Shown: one piece after another, positions 49,027-59,741 of the stretch
Numbering within the stretch: position 1 is the stretch's first letter
Layout: each line of letters begins with the position of its first letter
DNA from: Lepas anatifera
Taxonomy: Eukaryota > Arthropoda > Thecostraca > Lepadidae
NCBI GenBank assembly: GCA_034440635.1
Contig: JAOTON010000200.1
Coordinates: 558,001-622,000 of the forward strand
Direction of reading: 5' to 3'
DNA length: 64,000 bases
Position numbers and translations under genes: made by a program
The notes under the pieces: generated by a model
Seen by the model: the letters and a program-made list of their open reading frames with translations, nothing else
What the model was told of the DNA's origin: nothing
Databases searched by the model: none

Positions 49027-49616
49027 CTGGCAAACACACAACAACGTCAATTCGCTAAACCCGTGTCGTCGGATCATCGGTTATTCTACCATTTCAAAAT
49101 CGCTGGCATCTGCTTCTTTACAATGATATGGTACTTTGCACCCAAAGCAATGACTACCGTCCTAGTGCATTCTCTTCAGTGTATTAACTGAGTTCGTAAA
49201 GAGTCGTATATATTTACACATCCGATCCAGTTCAGTTCCACTATGCACAGTCCACGCATTCCCCCCTATCCCACAAAAGTCCATATATAGCTGAAATGCA
49301 TCTCAATACCCAAGGGCAAAGTGTGCCCGGGCACTAGCACATCCAGGACTCGAGTCTAAGAGGGCTCAGCTGAGTCCAGATCGGTGAGTGGGGAGAGGAG
49401 GTGGAGGGGCCACTTGGATTCCCGAGTGGAATCACTGTCTTTGACGAGGGCGACGTCCAAGGGGATAAAAGAGATGTTCATCCTTCAGTTTTACTAATAT
49501 CTGGTTGACAGGACATTTAGGGAAGAATACACGTTCTCTCAGCTCATACTCGCTTTACGGGCGAGCCGTTTGGAGGAGGGGCCACGGCTCCTGGATCTGC
49601 CAGTACGGTCTGGTAC

Positions 49617-49790
49617 CTGAGAGGGAGCTGGAGCTACGGATCTCCATCTTGAGGTCGGAGTCGGCCGTGCTCTGGTCAGACGGACGGCCCGTGGTCTTCT
49701 CGCTTCCGTCGGCTGCGGAAGAGACATCACGTCTCACCAGCACAGTCTCCTGACACGGATAGGAGTGACGTCTGGTCTCACCGTCAGAAT
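49617..49790 (-). CDS. kirre: Kirre-like receptor, proximal cytoplasmic exon
   Basis: A 174-nt exon (acceptor GTTTGGAAG, donor CTCTCAG|GTACCA), phase 1 at both ends. Encodes a hydrophilic Ser/Thr-rich segment (SDGETRRHSY, then KTTGRPSDQSTADSDLKMEI and RSSSSLS). The joined sequences RAP-D-SDGE upstream and SLS-G-RTGS downstream keep the frame. The acceptor has a modest pyrimidine tract. Confidence 0.82.
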
Positions 49791-50004
49791 CTTCCAAACC
49801 CAGGTGAAAATAACGCACAATAAGTACATAATTACTAACTGTCAAGGTCGATTTTTTCAATACGACCAGCTGAAAAAGCAACACAATCCAAAGAATGTCC
49901 AGAAATATGCACAATGAAGCACCACCCGGCCACACACGAAGTTCTAGAGGTGAGATTCATTCTGCAGGCTTTGAAAATGTTGCAGAGCTCGACGCTATTC
50001 CTAC

Positions 50005-50124
50005 CTGGCGCGCGTCCAGCGGGCCTGCGGTGGCGCTGACACAGCACCAACACCAGCACTATGGAGATGATGACGATGATGCCTCCCACCACTCCAGACA
50101 GAATGATGAGCAGCGGCACGCCCT
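50005..50124 (-). CDS. kirre: Kirre-like receptor, transmembrane exon
   Basis: A 120-nt exon (acceptor CGCTCCACAG, donor GCGCCAG|GTAGGA), phase 1 at both ends. Encodes GVPLLIILSGVVGG, then IIVIISIVLVLVLC and the basic stop-transfer CQRHRRPAGRAP: one hydrophobic helix of about 24 residues followed by positive charges, as expected for a type I membrane protein. Confidence 0.9.
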
Positions 50125-52677
50125 CTGTGGAGCGAAACGCGGGAGAGTCAGACAGTTAAGGGGATGGAGATGAGACCATGAGCCAACTAGCCACTGACGA
50201 GGCAGATCCGACGCAGGGCGACCTTACATCTGCTTTAAACCCCTGCCTGGGTGCAGCCTTGTATAATCACTGGGACTGGTCCCGCAGGGCGTATACTCCT
50301 AATATCTAACGATAAAACCGCACTACTACCGATAAAACCTGACACATTGTTATTTCTGGCTTGTGACTTTCAGAGTAAGGATCGTCGGCATAGGACATCC
50401 GAGAAACAGGAAACCTTTAGGACATGTCGAGGGTCCATCTTTCTCTTACCCGTGCTCTCTAAAAGTGAAGCCCAGCTGATTAACTCAAAGAAAAGGGGAA
50501 GGGCATGGAACATTTTTACACACAAAATAACATGCTCTCATCGTATGTCACTCTCCCCATCACCAACTGAAAAGGCTCAAATCACGTCATTATATGACGG
50601 ATATTAAACATGTCTATGGTCCAGCACCCGGTGTGAATACGCTCCATGGTGTTTCCACGTGGGACAAACGTTATAAATAAGTAATCCTGTATTTGTATCC
50701 CGTCCCAGTTAGGATAACAAATGCTGGCCGGAATTCGTTGTTGCTAAGAACCATCCAGAAAATATGCAACAATAATCAAATCCAGCTAAAGAACCTAGCA
50801 AATAGTTTATAAGCTTTGGTTCTCATTTTGCCAACAGGCATCCTGCATCCGACGCCTGTTTCAAACGGTAGGTACGATGACGAAGACACGTCAGCCCAGA
50901 ATTTCTCAGCCGACAGTTGCAGCTGCTTTATGTCCGAGGCCGCCACCAAAAATTAAACTCCCTCGCGAAAATGAAATATAAAATTCGTCGGCCCGTCACA
51001 AGCTCCGACCCTGGAGGGTGGTGGTGTCAGACAAGTGCTGCACTCTGTGCGTTTTTCTACTCTCACAACTGAGAGAACAGAGCAGCAGCACCGGTGAAAA
51101 AGGCCGAACAGAGAACCAGGCCAGGCACCGCATTCAGAGCTAGCCGCGACGCCAGCAGGCGATGGAGACGAGCGCGCGACAGCGCGGGAGCCATCCACAC
51201 CACCAGTCGGGGCAATGACGGATGCCGGTAATCGGGACACATCACAAATAAAACCCGGCCGGCGGCCATAACGGCGCGTAAGTGTCGCCGGCCTGAGTCC
51301 GGCGCGGAATACTGAGCAGTTGCGCCACAATAAGAGCGCGGTTAAACACAGACGCACACTGACAGACAGAAGCTTGAGCGGGAGGGCGGCCACGGAAAAC
51401 ACACGACACACCTGGCAAACACAGTATATGAAATATGTCCGTTGAAAGATAACGCACCAAAAAATAGTAATGTCCTCAACACATTTGAAATGGTCAAAAC
51501 GGAAACCTTAACACCAAACGACAAAAAACCCTGATATTGAGCGTTAACGCGGCGCCTCTCCATGTCCCCCCGCAATCCTTGCTGGTTCCCGGTAACCAGC
51601 CGATGATGGAGTCCCGCAGCACGCGGCCGCGCTGGGGCCGGCCCGATGGCGTAGATCTGTATTGAAGTGGCGTGGAACGGCGGCAGCAGCCGACGACAGT
51701 CCACCCCATCGCCCATAAAACACACGTAAGGGCGCCGAACAGACACATTCTGTCCCGCTGCGGCCAAAAATGCCCCGTCGACGACAACCCAACGGGCTGT
51801 GATGTATCAGCTGAGGATCCGGCAGCGCCCGCTCGTCCAACTCGCCGGCTACCGGCCAGTATTGGTCTTCTGAGAAAACGCACCCGGCCAGTGAGCTCTT
51901 TACTCTCAATGCTTCTTGTCGTCAATGGTTCAGACACGAAGGTTACCGGGGTCTTCAGTGGAATTTCAACACAGGAGTCCCCCGACAAGACTTACACAGA
52001 ATAGTCCAATTGTTCGCGGGCGTAAGCTGAAATCAGAGTAAATACTCCTCCAGCAGCCATTTTAGAAGTACAAATGTGATTACCCGTCTGAACTGGCCAT
52101 TCCGCATCGGTTCTGCATGTAACGGACTGGGGCTTGAACGCACCACACTTGACTTGCTGGCTCGTCCTTTTGAAAGCTTTCTAACTCAATCACATCACAT
52201 AGGCGGATGCAAAGGGGTAAATGGGAACATGTCTCCCCGATTGAAATTTAGCGCGCCGATACTGGGCCCTAGCGCTCCCTGAGACGTCCCCAGCGCCCCA
52301 GGATGGGAGCAGCGACACTCTAGGGTTGACTCCGTCACAATTCCCGAAGCGAGAATTTCTCGCAGACGCGCTGTTGTGGTGCCGGTTGAAGGCAGCCACG
52401 GTATGGCTGTGATCTCCGCTGCAGCGCCGTCTGCTGGCTGTGGGGATCCCTATCGACTATGGAGACCTCTATAGACGGTGGCGCTCTCTGTCTCAGATGC
52501 TGCAGTCGTCACCGGTCCCATGGACGTCATTGCTTAGCAGTCCAACCAGGACGCGCAGTCTGACATCAGTATCGCTCCTGTCCTCGCGGATTGGGCCGTA
52601 CGGCCTGGTATGCTTGAGAGCTACACGCCTAACCATCGTTATACTCAACATGGGCCGTAGAGTCTAGTGTTTGAGAA
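50125..52677 (-). other. kirre: Kirre-like intron, part proximal to the minisatellite
   Basis: Right-hand remainder of the 7.0-kb intron between the last Ig exon and the transmembrane exon. GC-rich and CpG-containing at 51000-52500. A 164-codon minus-strand frame at 51988-51494 shows no recognisable domain and is not called. Confidence 0.5.
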
Positions 52678-55600
52678 CTCCACGTCTAATCACATAACTC
52701 CACGTCTAATCACATACAACTCCACGTCTAATCACATAACTACACGTCTAATCACATATAACTCCACGTCTAATCACATATAACTCCACGTCTAATCACA
52801 TATAACTCCACGTCTAACCACATAACTCCACGTCTAATCACATATAACTCCACGTCTAATTACACATAACTCCACGTCTAATCATATAACTCCACGTCTA
52901 ATCACATATAACTCCACGTCTAATCACATATAACCCCACGTCTATTCACATATAACTCCACGTCTATTCACATATAACTCCACGTCTTATCATATAACTC
53001 CACGTCTAATCACATATAACCCCACGTCTAATCACATATAACTCCACGTCTAATCACATAACTTCACGTCTAATCACATATAACTCCACGTCTAATCATA
53101 TAACTCCACGTCTAATCACATACAACTCCACGTCTAATCATATAACTCCACGTCTAATTACACATAACTCCACGTCTAATCATATAACTCCACGTCTAAT
53201 CACATATAACTCCACGTCTAATCACATATAACTCCACGTCTATTCACATATAACTCCACGTCTTATCATATAACTCCACGTCTAATCATATAACTCCACG
53301 TCTAATCACATACAACTCCACGTCTAATCACATACATTTCCACGTCTAATCACATATAACTCCACGTCTATTCACATATAACTCTACGTCTAATCATATA
53401 ACTCCACGTCTAATCACATACAACTCCACGTCTAATCATATAACTCCACGTCTAATCATATAACTCCACGTCTAATCACACATAACTCCACGTCTAATCA
53501 TATAACTCCACGTCTAATCATATAACTCCACGTCTAATCACATATAACTCCACGTCTGATCACATACAACTCCACGTCTAATCACATATAACTCCACGTC
53601 TAATCACATATAACTCCATGTCTAATCATATAACTCCACGTCTAATCACATACAACTCCACGCCTAACCACATAACTCCACGTCTAATCACATATAACTC
53701 CACGTCTATTCACATATAACTCCACGTCTAATCATATAACTCCATGTCTAATCACATACAACTCCACGTCTAATCATATAACTCCAGGTCTAATATAAGT
53801 CCACGTCTAATCACATATAACTCCACGTCTAATCATATAACTCCACGTCTAATCACATATAACTCCACGTCTAATCACATACAACTCCACGTCTAATCAC
53901 ATAAAACTCCACGTCTAATCATATAACTCCACGTCTAATCATATATAACTCCACGTCTAATCACATATAACTACACGTCTAATCACATATAACCCCACGT
54001 CTAATCACATATAACTCCACGTCTAATCACATAACTTCACGTCTAATCACATATAACTCCACGTCTAATCATATAACTCCACGTCTAATCACATACAACT
54101 CCACGTCTAATCATATAACTCCACGTCTAATTACACATAACTCCACGTCTAATCATATAACTCCACGTCTAATCACATATAACTCCACGTCTAATCACAT
54201 ATAACTCCACGTCTATTCACATATAACTCCACGTCTTATCATATAACTCCACGTCTAATCATATAACTCCACGTCTAATCACATACAACTCCACGTCTAA
54301 TCACATACATTTCCACGTCTAATCACATATAACTCCACGTCTATTCACATATAACTCTACGTCTAATCATATAACTCCACGTCTAATCACATACAACTCC
54401 ACGTCTAATCATATAACTCCACGTCTAATCATATAACTCCACGTCTAATCACACATAACTCCACGTCTAATCATATAACTCCACGTCTAATCATATAACT
54501 CCACGTCTAATCACATATAACTCCACGTCTGATCACATACAACTCCACGTCTAATCACATATAACTCCACGTCTAATCACATATAACTCCATGTCTAATC
54601 ATATAACTCCACGTCTAATCACATACAACTCCACGCCTAACCACATAACTCCACGTCTAATCACATATAACTCCACGTCTATTCACATATAACTCCACGT
54701 CTAATCATATAACTCCATGTCTAATCACATACAACTCCACGTCTAATCATATAACTCCAGGTCTAATATAAGTCCACGTCTAATCATATAACTCCACGTC
54801 TAATCATATAACTCCACGTCTAATCACATATAACTCCACGTCTAATCACATATAACTCCACGTCTATTCACATATAACTCCACGTCTAATCATATAACTC
54901 CACGTCTAATCATATAACTCCACGTCTAATCACATATAACTCCACGTCTAATCACATATAACTCCACGTCTATTCACATATAACTCCACGTCTAATCATA
55001 TAACTCCACGTCTAATCACACATAACTCCACGTCTAATCATATAACTCCACGTCTAATCATATAACTCTACGTCTAATCACATATAACTCCACGTCTAAT
55101 CACATATAACTCCACGTCTATTCACATATAACTCCACGTCTAATCATATAACTCCACGTCTAATCACACATAACTCCACGTCTAATCATATAACTCCACG
55201 TCTAATCACATACAACTCCACGTCTAATCACATAAAACTCCACGTCTAATCATATAACTCCACGTCTCATCATATATAACTCCACGTCTAATCACATATA
55301 ACTCCACGTTTAATCACATATAACCCCACGTCTAATCACATATAACTCCACGTCTAATCACATAACTACACGTCTAATCACATATAACTCCACGTCTAAT
55401 CACATATAACTCCACGTCTAATCACATACAACTCCACGTCTAATCCATATAACTCCACGTCTAATCACATACAAATCCACGTCTAATCACATATAACTCC
55501 ACGTCTAATCATATAACTCCACGTCTAATCACATCATATAACTCCACGTCTAATTCACATACTCTAATCATATAACTCCACGTCTAATCACATATAACTC

Positions 55601-56993
55601 CACGTCTGATCACATACAACTCCACGTCTAATCACATATAACTCCACGTCTAATCACATATAACTCCATGTCTAATCATATAACTCCACGTCTAATCACA
55701 TACAACTCCACGCCTAACCACATAACTCCACGTCTAATCACATATAACTCCACGTCTATTCACATATAACTCCACGTCTAATCATATAACTCCATGTCTA
55801 ATCACATACAACTCCACGTCTAATCATATAACTCCAGGTCTAATATAAGTCCACGTCTAATCATATAATTCCACGTCTAATCATATAACTCCACGTCTAA
55901 TCACATATAACTCCACGTCTAATCACATATAACTCCACGTCTATTCACATATAACTCCACGTCTAATCATATAACTCCACGTCTAATCATATAACTCCAC
56001 GTCTAATCACATATAACTCCACGTCAAATCACATATAACTCCACGTCTATTCACATATAACTCCACGTCTAATCATATAACTCCACGTCTAATCACACAT
56101 AACTCCACGTCTAATCATATAACTCCACGTCTAATCATATAACTCCACGTCTAATCACATATAACTCCACGTCTAATCACATATAACTCCACGTCTATTC
56201 ACATATAACTCCACGTCTAATCATATAACTCCACGTCTAATCACACATAAGTCCACGTCTAATCATATAACTCCACGTCTAATCACATACAACTCCACGT
56301 CTAATCACATAAAACTCCACGTCTAATCATATAACTCCACGTCTCATCATATATAACTCCACGTCTAATCACATATAACTCCACGTTTAATCACATATAA
56401 CCCCACGTCTAATCACATATAACTCCACGTCTAATCACATAACTACACGTCTAATCACATATAACTCCACGTCTAATCACATATAACTCCACGTCTAATC
56501 ACATACAACTCCACGTCTAATCATATAACTCCACGTCTAATCACATACAAATCCACGTCTAATCACATATATCTCCACGTCTAATCACATATAACTCCAC
56601 GTCTATTCACATATAACTCTACGTCTAATCATATAACTCCACGTCTAATCACATACAACTCCACGTCTAATCATATAACTCCACGTCTAATCACACATAA
56701 CTCCACGTCTAATCATATAACTCCACGTCTAATCATATAACTCCACGTCTTATCACATATAACTCCACGTCTAATCACATACAACTCCACGTCTAATCAC
56801 ATATAACTCCATGTCTAATCATATAACTCCACGTCTATTTACATATAACTCCACGTCTAATCATATAACTCCACGTCTAATCACATACAACTCCACGTCT
56901 TATCATATAACTCCACGTCTAATCACATAACTCCACGTCTAATCACATATAACTCCACGTCTAATCACATATAACTCCTCGTCTAATCACATT
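52678..56993. repeat. 4.3-kb minisatellite (CACGTCTAATCACAT units) with ~1-kb higher-order period
   Basis: About 200 head-to-tail units of 20 or 22 bp sharing CTCCACGTCTAATCA and ending either CATATAA or TATAA. Length variants differ by loss of CA. Marker variants recur at roughly 1-kb intervals: CCAGGTCTAATATAAG at 53781, 54754 and 55831 (973 and 1077 bp apart); ACGTTTAATCACATATAACC at about 55301 and 56378. The array fills most of the 7-kb Kirre-like intron and ends about 135 bp from the last Ig exon. It is not CRISPR: units abut and there are no unique spacers. Confidence 0.97.
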
Positions 56994-56999
56994 TACAAG

Positions 57000-57164
57000 C
57001 ACTGTCGATGCCACATCGACACCTACCTTGTTAGTTGTTTTGGAGGCGTTGTCGACGCCGAGCCGACGCCACAATCTTACCTTGCTTCTGAAGCACCGTC
57101 GACGCCGAGTCGACGCCACAATCTTACCTTGCTTCTGAAGCACCGTCGACGCTGAGTCGACGCC
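57000..57164 (-). repeat. kirre: 47-bp tandem duplication carrying 5' splice sites
   Basis: 57071-57117 and 57118-57164 are copies differing at one base. Each contains CAGAAGCAAG|GTAAGA on the minus strand, so the donor of the last Ig exon is duplicated. Further left a diverged unit supplies AACAAG|GTAGGT (intron would start at 57026). The repeat overlaps the coding end of the exon (57128-57164) and adjoins the minisatellite. Confidence 0.9.
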
Positions 57165-57286
57165 GTACTCGTTACGGAAGGTGCAGTTGTAGAGACCAAA
57201 ATCGGAGTCCTGGGCGTTGGAGATGACCAGCAGACTGCGTATCCCTCCCAGAATGGGCTCGTCCACGGTCTTGTACCGGCCAGAGG
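57128..57286 (-). CDS. kirre: Kirre-like receptor, last Ig domain C-terminal exon
   Basis: A 159-nt exon (acceptor GTTCGACAG, donor GAAGCAAG|GTAAGA), phase 1 at both ends. Encodes SGRYKTVDEPILGG, then IRSLLVISNAQDSDFGLYNC and TFRNEYGVDSASTVLQKQ: Ig strands D to G with the D-x-G-x-Y-x-C signature (second Ig cysteine) and a typical G strand. Joined to the transmembrane exon it gives VLQKQ-E-GVPLL. The first donor copy is preferred because it alone keeps the frame into the membrane helix. Confidence 0.88.
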
Positions 57287-58381
57287 CTGTCGAACATTTA
57301 ATGGTTATCGGTCATGATTAATAGATAAATAACTATTGATAACAAATAAACATGGATGAGTCGGAAAACTGTGAGAACGACTTATTATTTGTGGCAGCAC
57401 TGCAGGAAATATAGTTTTCGATTGTAATTCTTAGCTAAAACCTGACTAAATATAAATATGAGCAAACCTCTTCGTGACTTAATACAATAGCAGTATCTGT
57501 CATTTTGCTGCAGAGCGCGCAAGTAAAATACATGAAGCTGAAACGTACATTGAGACGAGGCAAGCAAGAATGTATGTTTTAAGAAACGTTTTTAATGAGT
57601 TTGCTTGCCTGTTTCCACATCTTTTTTCACTTCCGAACATTTCAATTCCCGGAAATTATACATTCTAGCAGAAATAGCACTCCATGTATACTGTGGATTT
57701 GACCTCTAAAGTGCTCTAAATTGCTTAAAGTGCTTCAGTATGGGAAGCCATTTCTACGAAATTTTACGCATATATTATATCATATTCCATCATCTACCTA
57801 TCAGTGGCGGATTTAGGTGGCAGATTAGGCGGGGCAATCCAAAGTCGAAACAAAAATCACGCAGAGAAAGAAGTTTATACAATCTGTAGGTTTAGGGCGG
57901 GGGGTAAACCTAATTCGAAGAACCAAAAAACGTCGTGGGGTGAAAACTCGTTTAAAGTTGGGAGTTGAAGCACCAAAACCTTACTTATAAACAAAAACAG
58001 AGTCGGGGCAAAAAGGAGGTCAACAGCTTTGGAGGACAGGGGGGCAAAAACATAGTTTTGCCCCGAGCTTTTCCATTAGGAGGGGGCAAATGCCTTCCCC
58101 TAAATCCGCCACTGAACCTTAGTAAGTTCAGTTTTACATGATCCATTTAATCACCGATGGGGATGTTTCTAAGTGTGATCTCTTTAAATACTGTAGGACA
58201 CATGGATGACTTTAAAAGCCCATGACCAATATTCCTACGTTCTTAATGGAAGTGCAGCTACCAATCCACTTGGCGTGCTTACAAGTTTTGATTGGACGCT
58301 GCTCTGCATGCTCACTAGTTCTGCTTGGACAGTTAACTGCGTGTTCACCTGTTCTGATTGGCCGGCGTTCTGCGTGCTCAC
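57287..58381 (-). other. kirre: Kirre-like intron within the last Ig domain
   Basis: A 1095-bp intron containing a hAT-like MITE at 57802-58114 and the 33-bp donor repeats at 58275-58381. Otherwise AT-rich and unremarkable. Confidence 0.7.
57802..58114. mobile_element. hAT-like MITE (CAGTGGCGGATTTAGG ends)
   Basis: A 313-bp element with 16-bp perfect inverted ends: CAGTGGCGGATTTAGG at 57802 and CCTAAATCCGCCACTG-type sequence ending at 58114 (one extra C run). The flanks CTACCTAT/AACCTTAG are not a clear duplication. Confidence 0.65.
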
Positions 58382-58406
58382 CTGTTTTGATTGGACGACC
58401 GTAATG
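58275..58406 (-). repeat. kirre: Four 33-bp tandem units each with a 5' splice site
   Basis: Units start at 58275, 58308, 58341 and 58374, exactly 33 bp apart. On the minus strand each contains an AACAG|GTGAGC-like donor: CAAAACAG|GTGAGC, CAGAACAG|GTGAAC, CAGAACTA|GTGAGC and CAAAACTT|GTAAGC (introns would start at 58381, 58348, 58315 and 58282). The first unit straddles the exon end; the frame stays open through all four and all donors are phase 1. Confidence 0.9.
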
Positions 58407-58640
58407 ATACCAGGTGGAGGTGGTAGGTGGCGGCACGCTCGAGACGACACACTCCACGTGGGCGGTGCTGCCGACAGCGCCACTCTGCGGTGACCTCGCC
58501 GTGGCCTCGGGCCGACCGCGCGCAAACAGCATCAGTTGGCGGGAGATCTCGGTAAATCCGGTGGTGGCTGCGCGACACTCGTAGCGTCCGATGGAGTCGA
58601 GGGTCACCGTCACCTCCAGTTCAGAGCCGATGCCTACCAC
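58382..58640 (-). CDS. kirre: Kirre-like receptor, Ig-domain exon with reiterated donor
   Basis: A 259-nt exon (acceptor TTTCTCTGCAG, donor AAAACAG|GTGAGC); starts phase 0, ends phase 1. Encodes the end of one Ig domain (VVGIGSELEVTVTLDSIGRY, then ECRAATTGFTEISRQLML with the D-x-G-x-Y-x-C signature) and the beginning of the last Ig domain (GSTAHVECVVSSVPPPTTST, then WYHYGRPIKT with the first Cys and core Trp). The junction falls in the C-D loop of the last domain. Splicing to the next exon gives RPIKT-A-SGRYK. Confidence 0.88.
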
Positions 58641-58736
58641 CTGCAGAGAAAGATGGAGTTGACAGCTTTCCCAGGAAGACGATCAACGCGTTTATAATCT
58701 TAACCCAAGCTCAAAAAGTCGTTTAAAGTGGAGCTT

Positions 58737-59695
58737 GTAGTTTTAGCCTGCATCACGCAGGCCATCGGAATGCAAAAATTCACATCCATGCTTACAATGG
58801 GCTTAGATGCAAAACCTCGAAATTGAATTTTGCGGACCATGTAGACTTTACCGTCAGCAAAGCTAACAAAATGTTGGGTCTCCTTATGCGCTCTCTTCAG
58901 ACCGGCCAGGTGGCGGGCAGGTTCAAAGTGGGAGCTATTTTCGCAGCATACTTTGGAAATATTCGTTCAATTCTGGAATATGGGTGTGTCCTCTGGGGCG
59001 GAGCTGCGAAATGTCATTTGGATAGATTAGAAAGGGTTCAGCATAAGTTTCTCATTTGGCTTGCATTTCAAAATCATACATCTCAGCCCTTTCAATCACT
59101 AACATATCATGATCTCCTACAGCTTTTCAAAATTAGCAGCTTGTCCCAGAGGAGACTACAGTACGACATTTGCTTTGTTCATTAAGTTCTCTCCGGTAGA
59201 GTGAACTCCGCTCCCCTGCTTGGGAGTTTCCCACTGCATGTGCCCCAGCGAAGAACCAGGGGGCACCTCACCATTTCTTGCACGTGCCAGTGCCTCGAGT
59301 TGAGACGGTGAAAAGAGGCTTGTTTCGCCGGGCGGTGCTTGCTTTTAACGCACACGTCGGTTGCTGCCCCGAGGCGGATCCTTTTAATTCGCTGCATGGT
59401 AGTTTTAAGTCTAGTGTAATAAGATACATTAAAGATCATCCTTTTAAAATCATCCTGTATGCTTTCGAATTTTATTCGTTGAATGAACTGTTTAAGTTGC
59501 TTTAAGTCATACTTTTACCGTTTTGAATGTGTTTTACCTTATAGTTTTTGTCATTGGGTCCCTTTACCACCAATAGGAGATATGTCATTGTAAATACTCA
59601 TCTAGTGTTTTCTTTTATGTCCATGACTTCAGCTGTAATTGGGCCAGATACCTGTTGCTGATCTAAGTGAATAAATACAAATACAAATCCAAAAC
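58737..59695 (+). pseudogene. LINE reverse-transcriptase fragment (3' end of a non-LTR retrotransposon)
   Basis: The plus-strand frame through 59185 encodes KLNFADHVDFTVSKANKMLG, then IRSILEYGCVLWGG and LDRLERVQHKFLIWL, the conserved region just C-terminal of the reverse-transcriptase domain in Jockey/I/CR1-type ORF2 proteins. After a stop at 59183-59185 the coding sense continues in another frame (59278-59505, VPVPRVETVKRGLFRRAVLAFN), so the copy is broken. The 3' end has a short AATAAATACAAATACAAATC tail near 59690. 5'-truncated, dead copy. Confidence 0.85.
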
Positions 59696-59741
59696 CTGCA
59701 TCCCTGGGACCAGGCTTAAGACAATATGATTTCGCCACACC

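Larger units (their letters stand above)
38140..58640 (-). other. kirre: Kirre/Roughest (NEPH-type) Ig adhesion receptor, 3' part (gene span)
   Basis: A minus-strand gene for a single-pass cell-surface Ig-superfamily protein of the irregular-chiasm/NEPH family, which mediates recognition in myoblast fusion, nephrocyte diaphragms, eye patterning and synapse choice. Six exons: 58640-58382, 57286-57128, 50124-50005, 49790-49617, 49026-48926, 38409-38140. They total 1083 nt, or 360 residues plus stop. Junction phases are 1,1,1,1,0 and match on both sides of every intron. Order: end of the penultimate Ig domain, last Ig domain, transmembrane helix, cytoplasmic tail with conserved NSYRF..D, C-terminal THV. 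Introns are 1095, 7003, 214, 590 and 10516 bp. Upstream exons (signal peptide, first Ig domains) lie beyond 64000 or were not recognised. Whether it is the rst or kirre paralogue cannot be decided here. Confidence 0.88.

Noticed and set aside
51494..51988. 164-codon minus-strand frame in the Kirre-like intron
   Set aside because: Mixed hydrophobic and basic sequence with no domain; GC-rich DNA open in the opposite strand too; no splice support.
52678..56993. CRISPR-like regular repeat array
   Set aside because: Units are contiguous with no unique spacers, the host is a eukaryote and the array is intronic: it is a minisatellite.
59182..59439. Minus-strand 85-codon frame next to the Kirre-like exons
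   Set aside because: It is the antisense of the LINE fragment, not an Ig exon.
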